From Alteromonas halophila (GTDB lineage Bacteria; Pseudomonadota; Gammaproteobacteria; Enterobacterales; Alteromonadaceae), in the NCBI RefSeq assembly GCF_014651815.1, contig NZ_BMXP01000005.1:186001-250000 (forward strand): DNA of 64,000 nt. Direction: 5' to 3'. Positions within the stretch are counted from its first letter, which is position 1; each line of letters begins with the position of its first letter. The position numbers and the translations under genes are program-made. The notes under the pieces were generated by a model. It saw only the letters and a list, made by a program, of their open reading frames with translations, was not told where the DNA came from and ran no database searches. Shown one piece after another: positions 18,028 to 27,096 of this stretch.

Positions 18028-18059
18028 ATCTCACATAAGTTGTATCTTTTTGTAGGAGG

Positions 18060-18083
18060 AAAGCCCCGATTTCGGGGCTTTTA
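18060..18083. terminator. Bidirectional terminator between rmf and fabA
   Basis: The stem AAGCCCCG / CGGGGCTT has T residues after it on the plus strand and a purine-rich flank (GGAGGAA) before it that gives some T on the other strand. It separates the convergent genes. Confidence 0.8.
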
Positions 18084-18086
18084 TCG

Positions 18087-18605
18087 TTAGAAGTTCGAGG
18101 TGTCCTGAAAAAGGCCTACTTTCAGGTCTTTTGCAGTGTAGATATCACGCCCATCGACCGAAACAACACCATCAGCCAGGCCCATAAACAATTTGCGCTT
18201 CACCACACGCTTCATGGTAATGGTATAGGTTACCTTTTTAGCTGTCGGTAAAATCTGCCCGGTAAATTTCACTTCACCTACACCCAGTGCGCGGCCTTTA
18301 CCGGGACCGCCACTCCAGCCCAAAAAGAAGCCGACAAGCTGCCACATAGCATCTAAACCAAGACAGCCCGGCATAACCGGATCGCCCGGGAAGTGGCAGT
18401 CAAAAAACCAGAGATCTTCCTTAATATCCAGCTCAGCAACAATTTCTCCTTTGCCATACTCGCCGCCATCTTCGTTGATAGATGCAATTCTGTCCATCAT
18501 CAGCATGTTAGGGGCAGGTAACTGACTGTTGCCGGGACCGAACATTTCGCCGCGGCTACAGGCAAGCAGATCGTCACGATCAAATTGATGTTTTCTTTCT
18601 GACAT
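18087..18605 (-). CDS. fabA: 3-hydroxydecanoyl-ACP dehydratase/isomerase
   Basis: It dehydrates 3-hydroxydecanoyl-ACP and isomerises trans-2- to cis-3-decenoyl-ACP, the branch point to unsaturated fatty acids. The protein is 172 residues from [14 protein letters not shown], the same as E. coli FabA. The hot-dog fold shows the catalytic histidine in [20 protein letters not shown] and the catalytic aspartate in the same family segment (LGLDAMWQ). A longer frame of 48 further residues exists upstream but has no homology, and the ATG at 18605 gives the family start. A FabR-like operator is at 18642-18659. Confidence 0.97.
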   Translation of the reverse strand: MSERKHQFDRDDLLACSRGEMFGPGNSQLPAPNMLMMDRIASINEDGGEYGKGEIVAELDIKEDLWFFDCHFPGDPVMPGCLGLDAMWQLVGFFLGWSGGPGKGRALGVGEVKFTGQILPTAKKVTYTITMKRVVKRKLFMGLADGVVSVDGRDIYTAKDLKVGLFQDTSNF

Positions 18606-18641
18606 TAGCTTCTCAATGATTAGAATTTCGCAGCATAATTT

Positions 18642-18659
18642 AGCGAACACTTGTACGCT
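18642..18659 (-). promoter_or_regulatory. FabR-like operator upstream of fabA
   Basis: On the coding strand the sequence reads AGCGTACAAGTGTTCGCT, an imperfect palindrome with AGCG/CGCT ends that matches the FabR recognition motif I recall for gammaproteobacterial fabA and fabB. It lies 37-54 bases before the fabA start, a plausible repressor position. FabR represses unsaturated fatty acid genes in response to unsaturated acyl-ACP or acyl-CoA. Confidence 0.6.
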
Positions 18660-18800
18660 AAACAACTCTGAACAGTACTTTATTTCATCTTCAGATGAAG
18701 AATATCCAACTTGGGTCTGTGCATCTTCCCCTGTAGACTTGAACATCACGTCGTAGATGTAAGCGTGTTACACTCAAAGCAGTTACCAAGGGTAGACTTC

Positions 18801-19073
18801 ATGACGGAAAAAACAGATAAAATTAAGTCTGATAACCCCAGCGCGAACGCTGAGAAACAGCGGCGGTTCAGAGAAAGACAGCGTGAGGCTGGCAAAAAGC
18901 TGGTGCGAGGCTATGTCTCACCGGAAGCGATGGCATGTTATGACGAAATTCGCGACAAAACCGGCTGGAGCGACAGCGAGGTACTGTCGAACTCGTTACG
19001 TGTCCTGTTTGCTGCGTACAAGTGCGGCCAGATAAAGTTACTCAACGAGTGGCTTAAAGACCATAAACGTTAA
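18801..19073 (+). CDS. Small basic protein, RepB/ribbon-helix-helix-like
   Basis: 90 residues from the ATG at 18801. The N-terminus is very charged (EKQRRFRERQREAGKKLVRG) and is followed by VSPEAMACYDEIRDKTGWSDSEVL, a strand plus two helices pattern seen in small RepB/CopB-type or ribbon-helix-helix DNA-binding regulators. The open frame extends upstream into the fabA leader, but the ATG follows a weak AAGGGT site. It stands alone between divergent fabA and convergent cryDASH. The function is not established; a DNA-binding role is inferred only from composition and pattern. Confidence 0.6.
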   Translation: MTEKTDKIKSDNPSANAEKQRRFRERQREAGKKLVRGYVSPEAMACYDEIRDKTGWSDSEVLSNSLRVLFAAYKCGQIKLLNEWLKDHKR

Positions 19074-19105
19074 TCGCACTATGGCCCGCATCCTCCCCGT
19101 GTCGG

Positions 19106-20380
19106 CTATCGTTGCAGCCATGTCTGCCGAAACTGGCCATCGGCATCATACCTGTCAGCCTGACTCTCCAGATTGAATTGCCGGTGGCCGCGGGGATCGC
19201 TGCCGACGCCGGCAAGATACAGCCAGTTACCCCAGTTACTCGCCACATCAAAATCAATCAGCTGCTGTTCGAAGTACGCAGCACCATAGCGCCAGTCCTG
19301 TGCGAGCTCATGCACAAAGCAACTGGCGACCAGCTGTCTACCCCGGTTAGACATGTAGCCCGTCAGGTTTAGCTGACGCATACAGGCATCGACAATGTCG
19401 TACCCGGTTTCACCCTGACACCATTGTTTAAAGGTGTCAGGATCATGATGAGTGTCAGGTAGGGATTGCTGAATGCCCCCAAAGGAAAACCAGGCAGAGC
19501 GATGAAATTTTGCCTGCCAATGGAAAAACTCCCGCCACAACAATTCAAATTTTATCCAGTAAGTGGATGTATTTTCCTTAACTGACGCTTCGTACTGCTC
19601 TACCTCTGCGAAGACCCGGCGGGCGGACAGGGCGCCATTCGCAAGCCAGGGTGAGAACCGGGTACTGTCATTCCATTTATCCATGGTATTACGTGTTTCT
19701 TTGTACGTGGCAGGGCGGTCGGACGAAAAGTACTGATTAAGATGATCAATGCCTGCAAGTTCACCGCCGAGTGGGCGGGCCTGCGCGTGCAAAGTCGGTA
19801 ATGAGTAATGACTCTCAAGATGGTACAGGTCTGGCAGCGTAGCCGGGGCAGACACAGCAGGCTCCACGCTGATGCTGTTTTCAACCTTTTTACGAAACGG
19901 CGTATACACTGACGGCATGTTGTCTAATGCGAATGGCAGCGCGTTCTGGTTGTATAGCGTGGTGCTTTGCGCGGCAAACAGTGAAAGGTGTGCATACTTC
20001 TCGTGCAGCCATGTCTCATCTGCTTGCTCATACTCGCCGCAATGGGGGGTAACACCCATTGCATCAATGTCATGGGTATGCACAAGTTCTTTGATAACAT
20101 CCCGAGGCTGTCCCCAAAGGATTTGTAACTGCTGGCCTTTTTGCCTTAAGTGTTTATCCAGGTCGGCCAGGCTTTGCATTAAAAAATTGTAACGGTGTGA
20201 GCCCATTGCTTTGAGGCCATAGCCGTTGGTTTCAAACCACGCCGGATCAATAATAAAAATACAGCTTAACGTGCTGACCTTGTCCGCCAAAGACCGTAGT
20301 GCGGGGTTGTCGTGCAGCCGCAGGTCGTGCCGAAACCAAAAAAGACCACGGTTAAGCTCGCAGGGTGACTGTACTGCCAT
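19106..20380 (-). CDS. cry: DASH-family cryptochrome
   Basis: A 424-residue flavoprotein. The N-terminal photolyase alpha/beta domain begins GLFWFRHDLRLHDNPAL (antenna cofactor domain, about 1-130). The helical FAD domain has WREFFHWQAKFH, TGYDIVDACMRQLNLTGYMSNRGRQLVASC and DFDVASNWGNWLYLAGVGSD. The TGYMSNRGRQ and SNWGNW signatures point to cry-DASH, which repairs cyclobutane dimers in single-stranded DNA and may sense blue light. The C-terminus is shorter than many members. It is divergent from phrB with only 78 bases between starts, so the two probably share a light- or stress-responsive promoter region. Confidence 0.9.
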   Translation of the reverse strand: MAVQSPCELNRGLFWFRHDLRLHDNPALRSLADKVSTLSCIFIIDPAWFETNGYGLKAMGSHRYNFLMQSLADLDKHLRQKGQQLQILWGQPRDVIKELVHTHDIDAMGVTPHCGEYEQADETWLHEKYAHLSLFAAQSTTLYNQNALPFALDNMPSVYTPFRKKVENSISVEPAVSAPATLPDLYHLESHYSLPTLHAQARPLGGELAGIDHLNQYFSSDRPATYKETRNTMDKWNDSTRFSPWLANGALSARRVFAEVEQYEASVKENTSTYWIKFELLWREFFHWQAKFHRSAWFSFGGIQQSLPDTHHDPDTFKQWCQGETGYDIVDACMRQLNLTGYMSNRGRQLVASCFVHELAQDWRYGAAYFEQQLIDFDVASNWGNWLYLAGVGSDPRGHRQFNLESQADRYDADGQFRQTWLQR

Positions 20381-20458
20381 TCGCTACTCCCAGATAGATC
20401 GCATAAGCAAGTGGTACGTATAAGTCGCACATCAAGACTCATAAAAAGGAAGCGTGTC

Positions 20459-21883
20459 GTGTCAGTACCGACCAGCATTATGTGGTTTCGCCAGGATCTG
20501 AGAGTAAAAGATAATCCGGCGCTTAACGCCGCCTGTGACCTGGGTAAAATAGTGCCTGTGTATATTCTGGATACCTCGTCACCGGAAAACCGTAAGCCGG
20601 GGGGCGCATCTAAGTGGTGGCTTCATCAGTCTTTACAATCGCTAAATGAACGTCTCAATGGTCATTTGCAGGTTTTCAAGGGCGATCCCAACACGCTGTT
20701 GCCAGACCTGATGAACGCTTTTGGTGCTGAACACATTGTGTGGAACCGCTGTTACGAACCCTGGCAGATTAACCGCGACAAGGCATTAAAGTCAGCCTTG
20801 TCCGATCAAGGATATAAGGTACAAAGCTATAACGGCAGTTTGTTGTGGGAACCCATGACGATAAGCAAAGGGGATGGGGGCGCGTATAAAGTCTATACCC
20901 CGTATTACCGAAAAGGGTGTCTTAAAGCCACCGAGCCCCGTTTCCCTAAAGTGCCACCGGCAAGGATCACTTATGCGGACGTTAACAACCAGGGGCAGGG
21001 CATAGATGCATTGAGCCTGATGCCGGACATTAACTGGTACGATACCATTGATGCGACGTGGACGCCGGGTGAAGAGGGTGCGGCAACACGTCTGCAGCGT
21101 TTTATTGAAGACGCGGCAAAGCAGTATAAAGATGACAGAGATATTCCATCAGTTGAGGGGACGTCAAGGCTGTCCGCCCATCTTCATTTTGGCGAGATGT
21201 CGCCCAACCAGATTTGGTATGCCATTAAGGATGCCTTCGGCAACACTGACGATAAAAGTATCGATACGTTTTTGAGCGAACTTGGCTGGCGGGAATTCAG
21301 TTATTACCTGCTGTACCATTTTCCCACCATTCCCAACAAAAACTTTAACGACAAATTTAACGATTTTCCGTGGCGAAGCAGCAAGTCAGATTTGACGGCC
21401 TGGCAACAGGGCAAAACGGGGATCCCTATTGTCGATGCGGGCATGCGTCAGCTATGGCAGACCGGCTACATGCATAACCGAATCCGCATGGTAGCAGGGT
21501 CGTTTCTGGTTAAAAATTTACTGATCGACTGGCGTGAAGGTGAAAAATGGTTTTGGGACTGTCTTGTTGATGCAGACCTTGCCAGTAACAGTGCCAGCTG
21601 GCAATGGGTAGCGGGGTCTGGCGCAGATGCCGCGCCTTATTTCAGAATTTTTAATCCGGTACTGCAAGGCGAAAAATTTGATAAAGAAGGGCACTATGTC
21701 CGTGAATTCTGCCCTGAACTGAGCAAACTTCCCAACAAATACATCCATAAACCCTGGGAAGCTCCGGAGGATATACTTAATAAGGCACAGGTCTCACTTG
21801 GAGATAATTATCCTTCGCCCCTGGTTGACCTGAAGGCCACCCGGCGACGGGCGCTTGATGCATTCGACAGTATTAAGGGTTAA
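20459..21883 (+). CDS. phrB: Deoxyribodipyrimidine photolyase, class I
   Basis: It uses blue light and reduced FAD to split cyclobutane pyrimidine dimers. From the GTG at 20459 (preceded by AAAAAGGAAG) the protein has 474 residues, close to E. coli PhrB (472). The N-terminal antenna domain starts SIMWFRQDLRVKDNPAL; the FAD domain shows SRLSAHLHFGEMSPNQ, WREFSYYLLYHFP, TGYMHNRIRMV and ASNSASWQWVAGSGADA, all class I signatures including the asparagine of the MHNR motif that supports FAD reduction. Upstream in-frame codons from 20411 lack a ribosome site. The next gene starts 3 bases after the stop. Confidence 0.95.
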   Translation: MSVPTSIMWFRQDLRVKDNPALNAACDLGKIVPVYILDTSSPENRKPGGASKWWLHQSLQSLNERLNGHLQVFKGDPNTLLPDLMNAFGAEHIVWNRCYEPWQINRDKALKSALSDQGYKVQSYNGSLLWEPMTISKGDGGAYKVYTPYYRKGCLKATEPRFPKVPPARITYADVNNQGQGIDALSLMPDINWYDTIDATWTPGEEGAATRLQRFIEDAAKQYKDDRDIPSVEGTSRLSAHLHFGEMSPNQIWYAIKDAFGNTDDKSIDTFLSELGWREFSYYLLYHFPTIPNKNFNDKFNDFPWRSSKSDLTAWQQGKTGIPIVDAGMRQLWQTGYMHNRIRMVAGSFLVKNLLIDWREGEKWFWDCLVDADLASNSASWQWVAGSGADAAPYFRIFNPVLQGEKFDKEGHYVREFCPELSKLPNKYIHKPWEAPEDILNKAQVSLGDNYPSPLVDLKATRRRALDAFDSIKG

Positions 21884-21886
21884 CCA

Positions 21887-23425
21887 ATGGGATGTTTACG
21901 CTTGATCCTGGGCGATCAACTCACTCACACCTTGCCGGTACTCACCGATGCAGTAAAAAGTAAGGACCTGGTCCTGATGGCCGAAGTGCGTGAAGAAGCG
22001 ACCTACGTGCCTCATCACAAAAAAAAGATTGCGTTTTTATTCAGTGCCATGCGCCACTTTGCCGTTGAGCTTCGCGATGAAGGGTATACCGTTGATTACG
22101 TTGATTACCGAAATGAAGACAACCAGGGAAGTTTGCTTGAGCAGGTAAAATATCAGCTTAAACAGCATAATCTCAACAAGGTTGTGGTGACTGAGCCTGG
22201 TGAACATCGCCTGAAGCAAAGTATGGCGCAGTGGTCAAATGTGCTTGGCGTTGACGTTGACATACTCCCTGACAATCGTTTCCTTGCAACGCCCGACGAT
22301 TTCAGTCGCTGGGCAGAGGGAAGAAAACAACTGCGCATGGAGTTTTTCTACCGGGAAATGCGCCGTAGATATTCAGTACTTATGGACGGGGATAAGCCCA
22401 TTGGCGGCAAATGGAATTATGATGAACAAAATCGAAAACCTATGCCTGAAACGCACAAGGTACCATCGCCAACAACGTTTGAGCCCGATGAATTAACCAA
22501 AGAAGTACTTAAGCTTGTTGAGGACGAGTTTGATGATCACTTTGGTCAGCTCACTCCCTTTTCCATGGCAGTAACGCGCAAACAGGCTTTGCAGGTACTC
22601 AACGAGTTTATTGAAAAACGCCTGCCGGATTTTGGACAATATCAGGATGCGATGGTGGAAGGGAAACCCTGGCTGTATCATTCACACCTGTCTTTCCACA
22701 TCAATTGCGGCCTTCTCACGCCTAAGGAAGTAATAATGGCAGCCGAGCAGGCTTACCACGCGGGTACAGCGCCGCTCAATTCGGCAGAGGGTTTCATCCG
22801 GCAGATCCTGGGCTGGCGGGAATATGTCAGAGGCTTCTACTGGCATTTCATGCCATCACTTAAATCAGATAACTACTTTCATCATGACCGTGCGCTTCCG
22901 GCATTTTTCTGGGATGCCCGGACCAATATGAACTGTATGCGGCAGTGTATTAAAGAAACCCGGGACCATGCATATGCGCATCATATTCAGCGCTTAATGG
23001 TGCTGGGTAACTTCTGCCTGTTAACCGGGCTGTCCCCCGCGGCTGTACAGGAATGGTATTTGTTGGTGTATGCCGATGCGTATGAATGGGTCGAATTGCC
23101 CAATGTGGCAGGCATGATCCTGTATTCAGATGGCGGTAATCTGGCCAGTAAGCCCTATGTGTCGAGTGGCAGTTACATCAATAAAATGTCGAATTACTGC
23201 AAAAACTGTGGCTACAAGGTGAGTAAAAAAACAGGCGAGGACGCTTGTCCGTTTAACTATTTATACTGGCGGTTTATTGATGCGCACAGCGAACGCTTAC
23301 GGGGCAACCCTCGCATGGGAATGATTTATAAAACGTTTGACCGAATGAGTGATGACAAAATACAAACTATGCGCGATGACGGCGCCCGTTTTCTGGCGAG
23401 ACTGAGCAGGAATGAAGAAGTCTGA
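21887..23425 (+). CDS. FeS-BCP family (6-4) photolyase / CryB-like
   Basis: 512 residues of the iron-sulfur bacterial cryptochrome and photolyase family (PF04244), which includes PhrB of Agrobacterium and CryB of Rhodobacter and repairs (6-4) photoproducts. The N-terminus begins with [14 protein letters not shown], typical of the lumazine-antenna domain. The FAD domain has [17 protein letters not shown] and [15 protein letters not shown]. Cysteines in MNCMRQC and the C-terminal pair plus third cysteine ([19 protein letters not shown]) can provide the [4Fe-4S] ligands. Three bases separate it from phrB, and its end overlaps the DUF2256 gene by 14 bases. Confidence 0.92.
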   Translation: MGCLRLILGDQLTHTLPVLTDAVKSKDLVLMAEVREEATYVPHHKKKIAFLFSAMRHFAVELRDEGYTVDYVDYRNEDNQGSLLEQVKYQLKQHNLNKVVVTEPGEHRLKQSMAQWSNVLGVDVDILPDNRFLATPDDFSRWAEGRKQLRMEFFYREMRRRYSVLMDGDKPIGGKWNYDEQNRKPMPETHKVPSPTTFEPDELTKEVLKLVEDEFDDHFGQLTPFSMAVTRKQALQVLNEFIEKRLPDFGQYQDAMVEGKPWLYHSHLSFHINCGLLTPKEVIMAAEQAYHAGTAPLNSAEGFIRQILGWREYVRGFYWHFMPSLKSDNYFHHDRALPAFFWDARTNMNCMRQCIKETRDHAYAHHIQRLMVLGNFCLLTGLSPAAVQEWYLLVYADAYEWVELPNVAGMILYSDGGNLASKPYVSSGSYINKMSNYCKNCGYKVSKKTGEDACPFNYLYWRFIDAHSERLRGNPRMGMIYKTFDRMSDDKIQTMRDDGARFLARLSRNEEV

Positions 23426-23552
23426 GCTGCCGGAAAAAACCTGTCCGGTCTGTGAGCGTCCGTTTACCTGGCGAAAAAAATGGGCGCGCGACTGGCCGCA
23501 GGTCAAATATTGCTCTAAACGCTGTGCCTCGCAGCGTAACGCAAGGCGATAG
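23412..23552 (+). CDS. DUF2256 zinc-ribbon-like microprotein
   Basis: A 46-residue gene overlapping the end of the (6-4) photolyase gene by 14 bases in another frame. It encodes [20 protein letters not shown] followed by a YCSKRC pair, so four cysteines (residues 11, 14, 34 and 38) can bind one zinc ion. This is the complete DUF2256 pattern, including the conserved tryptophans between the cysteine pairs. DUF2256 genes are regularly found beside photolyase genes, so it may assist or be co-regulated with them. The function is not established. Confidence 0.88.
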   Translation: MKKSELPEKTCPVCERPFTWRKKWARDWPQVKYCSKRCASQRNARR

Positions 23553-23705
23553 CCGGTATGCTGGTCAGGCTCGTCACAGTGGCAATAGTTTGAATTACTA
23601 CCTATCTTCAGAAAGGCTAATCGGGCATTCAAATGGACGTGAAGAACATGAACACACTATTGTCGATACTGTTATACTTCAGATTCTACGGGTATTAGGT
23701 GTACT

Positions 23706-24791
23706 GTGAGAAATTTTACATGTAGTTGTTCCAATACGGTGTACTTCGCCAATACGCAGTGTTTGTCATGTCAGCGGCCGCTGGGATTTATCAGTGAAAC
23801 AGGACAACTGGCAGCCTTCGACATTGGCTTTAACGGTACCTGGTATACCGCGGGAGACGGGGAGCCGTACCGGCCCTGTGCGAATTATCATACGCATAAT
23901 ATCTGTAACTGGATGGTACGCGAGGATGACCCTAACCCGTTATGCCGGTCCTGCCGGTTAACCAAGGTTATTCCCGACTTGTCGAAGCCGCAGAATCTTG
24001 AGCGTTGGTTTAAGATGGAAAGTGCCAAGCGTCGTCTGCTGTATTCGCTGATGACCCTGGGCTTACCAATATGGGAGCCGGTTGAAGGCAAGCCTGAACT
24101 GGCTTTTCATTTTATGGAAGATGTGACCGATGACGAGTACGGGCAGGAGCTTACCGTTAAATCTACCGTCGTGACCGGGCACAATAACGGCACAATCACA
24201 CTTAACCTGAAAGAGGCAGAAGACAGTTCACGTATAATGATGCGTGAAAAAATGAACGAACGGTACCGCACGCTGATTGGGCATTTCCGGCATGAGTCCG
24301 GGCATTTTTACTGGGACTGGCTGATTCGGGGAACCCGCGAATTGGCGTCTTTCAGGGCTTTATTCGGTGATGAGTCAATCAATTATCCGGCAGCGCTGAA
24401 ACGCTATTACGACAATGGCCCGATTGATGACTGGCAAAGCTGCTGGATAAGCCCCTATGCCAGCTCACATGCCTGGGAAGACTGGGCAGAGACCTGGGCG
24501 CATTATCTGCACATTGTCGATACACTGGATACCGCTGCATATTATGGTGTCGCTGTTGCAGATAACCGCGTAACGCAACCTACCTCGTCACGGCATTGTT
24601 CCTTCTCGCAGCTATATGATGACTGGTGTCGTCTGACAACCATGCTAAACGGCCTGAATCGCAGCATGGGGCTGGATGACGCATACCCCTTTGTCATACC
24701 CGGCCCGGCACAGAAAAAACTTGAATATATACATGAGCTTATAAAGCGCAGTGTTACTTCTTCTCCCACTCAAAACGAGGCAGACGGTTAA
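23706..24791 (+). CDS. Putative zinc-binding metallopeptidase (Peptidase_Mx)
   Basis: 361 residues from the GTG at 23706. The N-terminus holds zinc-ribbon-like cysteines (CSCSNTVYFANTQCLSCQRP, then CNWM and CRSC) and the middle part contains RHESGHFYWDW, an HExGH zincin site, with a later glutamate-rich helix (EDWAETWAHYLH) that can supply the third ligand. This is the PF15887 family, called putative zinc-binding metallopeptidase. Family members commonly lie in the Anbu/ATP-grasp neighbourhood, as here. Its last 38 bases overlap the 3' end of the Anbu gene on the other strand. Confidence 0.85.
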   Translation: MRNFTCSCSNTVYFANTQCLSCQRPLGFISETGQLAAFDIGFNGTWYTAGDGEPYRPCANYHTHNICNWMVREDDPNPLCRSCRLTKVIPDLSKPQNLERWFKMESAKRRLLYSLMTLGLPIWEPVEGKPELAFHFMEDVTDDEYGQELTVKSTVVTGHNNGTITLNLKEAEDSSRIMMREKMNERYRTLIGHFRHESGHFYWDWLIRGTRELASFRALFGDESINYPAALKRYYDNGPIDDWQSCWISPYASSHAWEDWAETWAHYLHIVDTLDTAAYYGVAVADNRVTQPTSSRHCSFSQLYDDWCRLTTMLNGLNRSMGLDDAYPFVIPGPAQKKLEYIHELIKRSVTSSPTQNEADG

Positions 24792-25491
24792 AACTACGTT
24801 TAAGACCGTCGGTCCATTGTTTCTGAATAGATTTATACATGGGGCTGTTCATCGTCATTGACTGGTGATAGGGCTCTTCCATGGTATTGGTGGTCATGAT
24901 AGCCAGCTCAACAGGCGGACCAACTGAAATATTACTGCGAATGGTTGAGTCCAGAGAAACCAATGCGCAGCGAGCGGCGTCTTCCAGTGTCGTCGTTGCG
25001 GTTATGATTCGATCCAGGATGGGTTTGCCGTATTTATTTTCTCCGATTTGCAGGTAAGGGGTATCGCTGGAAGTAGAGACAAAGTTGCCCTGCGGATAAA
25101 TCATAAAAATTTCATGCGCTTTTCCGGCAATTTGCCCGCCCAGAATGAAACTGGATTCAGCACTGTTGCCACTTTTCTCCATCGCTTTTTCCCGACGCTG
25201 TTGTTCAGCCTGACTGAGCATACCTATATAATCGGCCACCTCATGAAGCTGCTTGCCACTTCGGAGGTCAAACTTTGCTTCAGGATCATCCAGATCCCGG
25301 TGCAGGGCATTAACCACGGCCTGTGACGTGGCCAGACTGCCAGATGTCAGCAGCACAAGTACACGCTCGCCGGGCCAGGTGAACCGTGTCATCTTGCTGT
25401 ATGTGGCAACATAGTCAACACCTGCGTTAGTTCGGGAGTCTGAGGCAAATACCACCCCTTTATTTACTTTTACTGCCAGACAATACGTCAT
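24754..25491 (-). CDS. Anbu proteasome-like peptidase
   Basis: 245 residues of the ancestral beta-subunit family, Ntn hydrolases related to HslV and 20S proteasome subunits. Starting at ATG 25491 puts threonine directly after the initiator methionine (MTYCLAVKVNKG), which after Met removal gives the catalytic Thr1; Asp17 (SDSRTNAG) and Lys32 (TYSKM) complete the expected active site. The frame is open 14 codons further upstream, but that would bury Thr1. Published Anbu structures form open helical or lock-washer assemblies. It is divergent from the ATP-grasp and alpha-E genes, its usual partners, with a 153-base region between the starts. Confidence 0.93.
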   Translation of the reverse strand: MTYCLAVKVNKGVVFASDSRTNAGVDYVATYSKMTRFTWPGERVLVLLTSGSLATSQAVVNALHRDLDDPEAKFDLRSGKQLHEVADYIGMLSQAEQQRREKAMEKSGNSAESSFILGGQIAGKAHEIFMIYPQGNFVSTSSDTPYLQIGENKYGKPILDRIITATTTLEDAARCALVSLDSTIRSNISVGPPVELAIMTTNTMEEPYHQSMTMNSPMYKSIQKQWTDGLKRSFNRLPRFEWEKK

Positions 25492-25644
25492 TATCGCATC
25501 CTGTTTTGCATCGACATCTCTGATGCACATCATGGCGTGTGATCAAAAATTGTGCAAACAGTAGCTACACATAAACTGTTGATTTTTTCATCAAACATGA
25601 TTAGATGGAGTAACACAAACTGAGCATCACGCAGGACGTGTTAC

Positions 25645-27093
25645 ATGGCAATACGCTGGGGAAGTTATAAAAAAGGGCCGTTTTTCGATGAACTGATTGA
25701 AGGGCGGAATAAACCCCGGCCGGCTGCCAAAGAGCTCTGTCAGTATTTACGTTCATTAAGTGATCGTGATCTTGTGGAGTATAAGACCGCCGCCTCCACT
25801 GCCATACAAGTCATGGGCATCACTTTTACCGTTTACTCAGAAGAAGAAGGCTCCATCGACAGAGCCTGGCCTTTCGATATTATTCCACGCATTATTTCCA
25901 CGCAGGAGTGGCAGAAGGTACAGGAAGGCCTTAAACAGCGTGTTCGCGCACTGAACATGTTTATTGACGATCTCTATAACGACCAGTCAATCATTAAAGA
26001 CGAGGTGGTGCCGGCGTCACTGCTGGAAAATTCAAAAAATTTTTTGCCGCAGTGCAAAGGCATAAAACCTAAACATGGTGTGTGGGCACATATTTGTGGC
26101 TCCGATCTGGTACGCGATCAGAATGGGACATTTTATGTTCTGGAAGATAACTTACGGGTGCCATCCGGTGTGTCGTACATGCTGGAAAACCGTCATGTCA
26201 TGAAACGCGTGTTCCCTGAGCTATTTGAGAAATACAACATTCTGCCTGTCGATAACTACGCATCCGATTTGTATAACATGCTCTGTGAATTGTCCCCACG
26301 TGACATTGAACAGCCCGAGATTGTTGTGCTGACACCAGGCATTTATAACTCTGCCTATTTTGAACATGCCTACCTGGCTCAGCAAATGGGGGCAGAGCTG
26401 GTGATTGGCAGTGATCTGGTGGTTGAGGATGACATTGTTTACATGCGGACCGTGGAAGGATTATCGCAGGTCGATGTGATTTACCGGCGTATCGATGATG
26501 CGTTTATCGACCCGGAAGCCTTTCGGGAAGACTCAATGTTAGGTGTGCCCGGTATCATGCGTGCGTGGAAAGCAGGGAATGTCTCGTTGGCCAATGCACC
26601 TGGATCTGGCGTCGCCGACGATAAGGTAGTGTATGCCTACGTTCCGGAGATTATCCGGTATTACCTGAACGAAGAGCCATTACTGCCCAATGTACCGACC
26701 TACAAATGTATGAATAAAGACGAGCGCGACCATGTGATCGCACATATCGATGAGATGGTTGTAAAACCCGCAAATGAATCGGGTGGCTACGGCATGTTAA
26801 TCGGTCCACATGCAAGTAAGGCGGAACGCGAAAAATTTGTTCGCCTTATTCGCCGTGACCCGAGAAACTACGTTGCGCAGCCTATGCTGCTGCTTTCGAC
26901 AGCGCCAACATTAATTGATACCAGTGCAGAGGCAAGACACCTGGACTTGCGACCATTTATTCTTTCCGGCAGTGATATTTGCGTGACTACAGGCGGTCTG
27001 ACCCGTGTAGCCATGCGCAAGGGCTCGACCGTTGTGAATTCATCGCAGGGTGGGGGAAGTAAAGACACCTGGATTGTGGACATGGAGGGCTAA
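25645..27093 (+). CDS. Circularly permuted ATP-grasp protein
   Basis: 482 residues of the circularly permuted ATP-grasp family (PF04174). Recognisable parts are the N-terminal DELIEGRNKPRPAAKEL, the central DLVRDQNGTFYVLEDNLRVP with the metal/ATP acidic residues, YRRIDDAFIDPEAF, and MVVKPANESGGYGMLIGP as nucleotide-binding loop. Such enzymes are thought to form amide bonds, making or tagging a peptide. It is 3 bases from the alpha-E gene. In most genomes this trio also has a transglutaminase-like protease, which is absent here. Confidence 0.93.
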   Translation: MAIRWGSYKKGPFFDELIEGRNKPRPAAKELCQYLRSLSDRDLVEYKTAASTAIQVMGITFTVYSEEEGSIDRAWPFDIIPRIISTQEWQKVQEGLKQRVRALNMFIDDLYNDQSIIKDEVVPASLLENSKNFLPQCKGIKPKHGVWAHICGSDLVRDQNGTFYVLEDNLRVPSGVSYMLENRHVMKRVFPELFEKYNILPVDNYASDLYNMLCELSPRDIEQPEIVVLTPGIYNSAYFEHAYLAQQMGAELVIGSDLVVEDDIVYMRTVEGLSQVDVIYRRIDDAFIDPEAFREDSMLGVPGIMRAWKAGNVSLANAPGSGVADDKVVYAYVPEIIRYYLNEEPLLPNVPTYKCMNKDERDHVIAHIDEMVVKPANESGGYGMLIGPHASKAEREKFVRLIRRDPRNYVAQPMLLLSTAPTLIDTSAEARHLDLRPFILSGSDICVTTGGLTRVAMRKGSTVVNSSQGGGSKDTWIVDMEG

Positions 27094-27096
27094 GCA

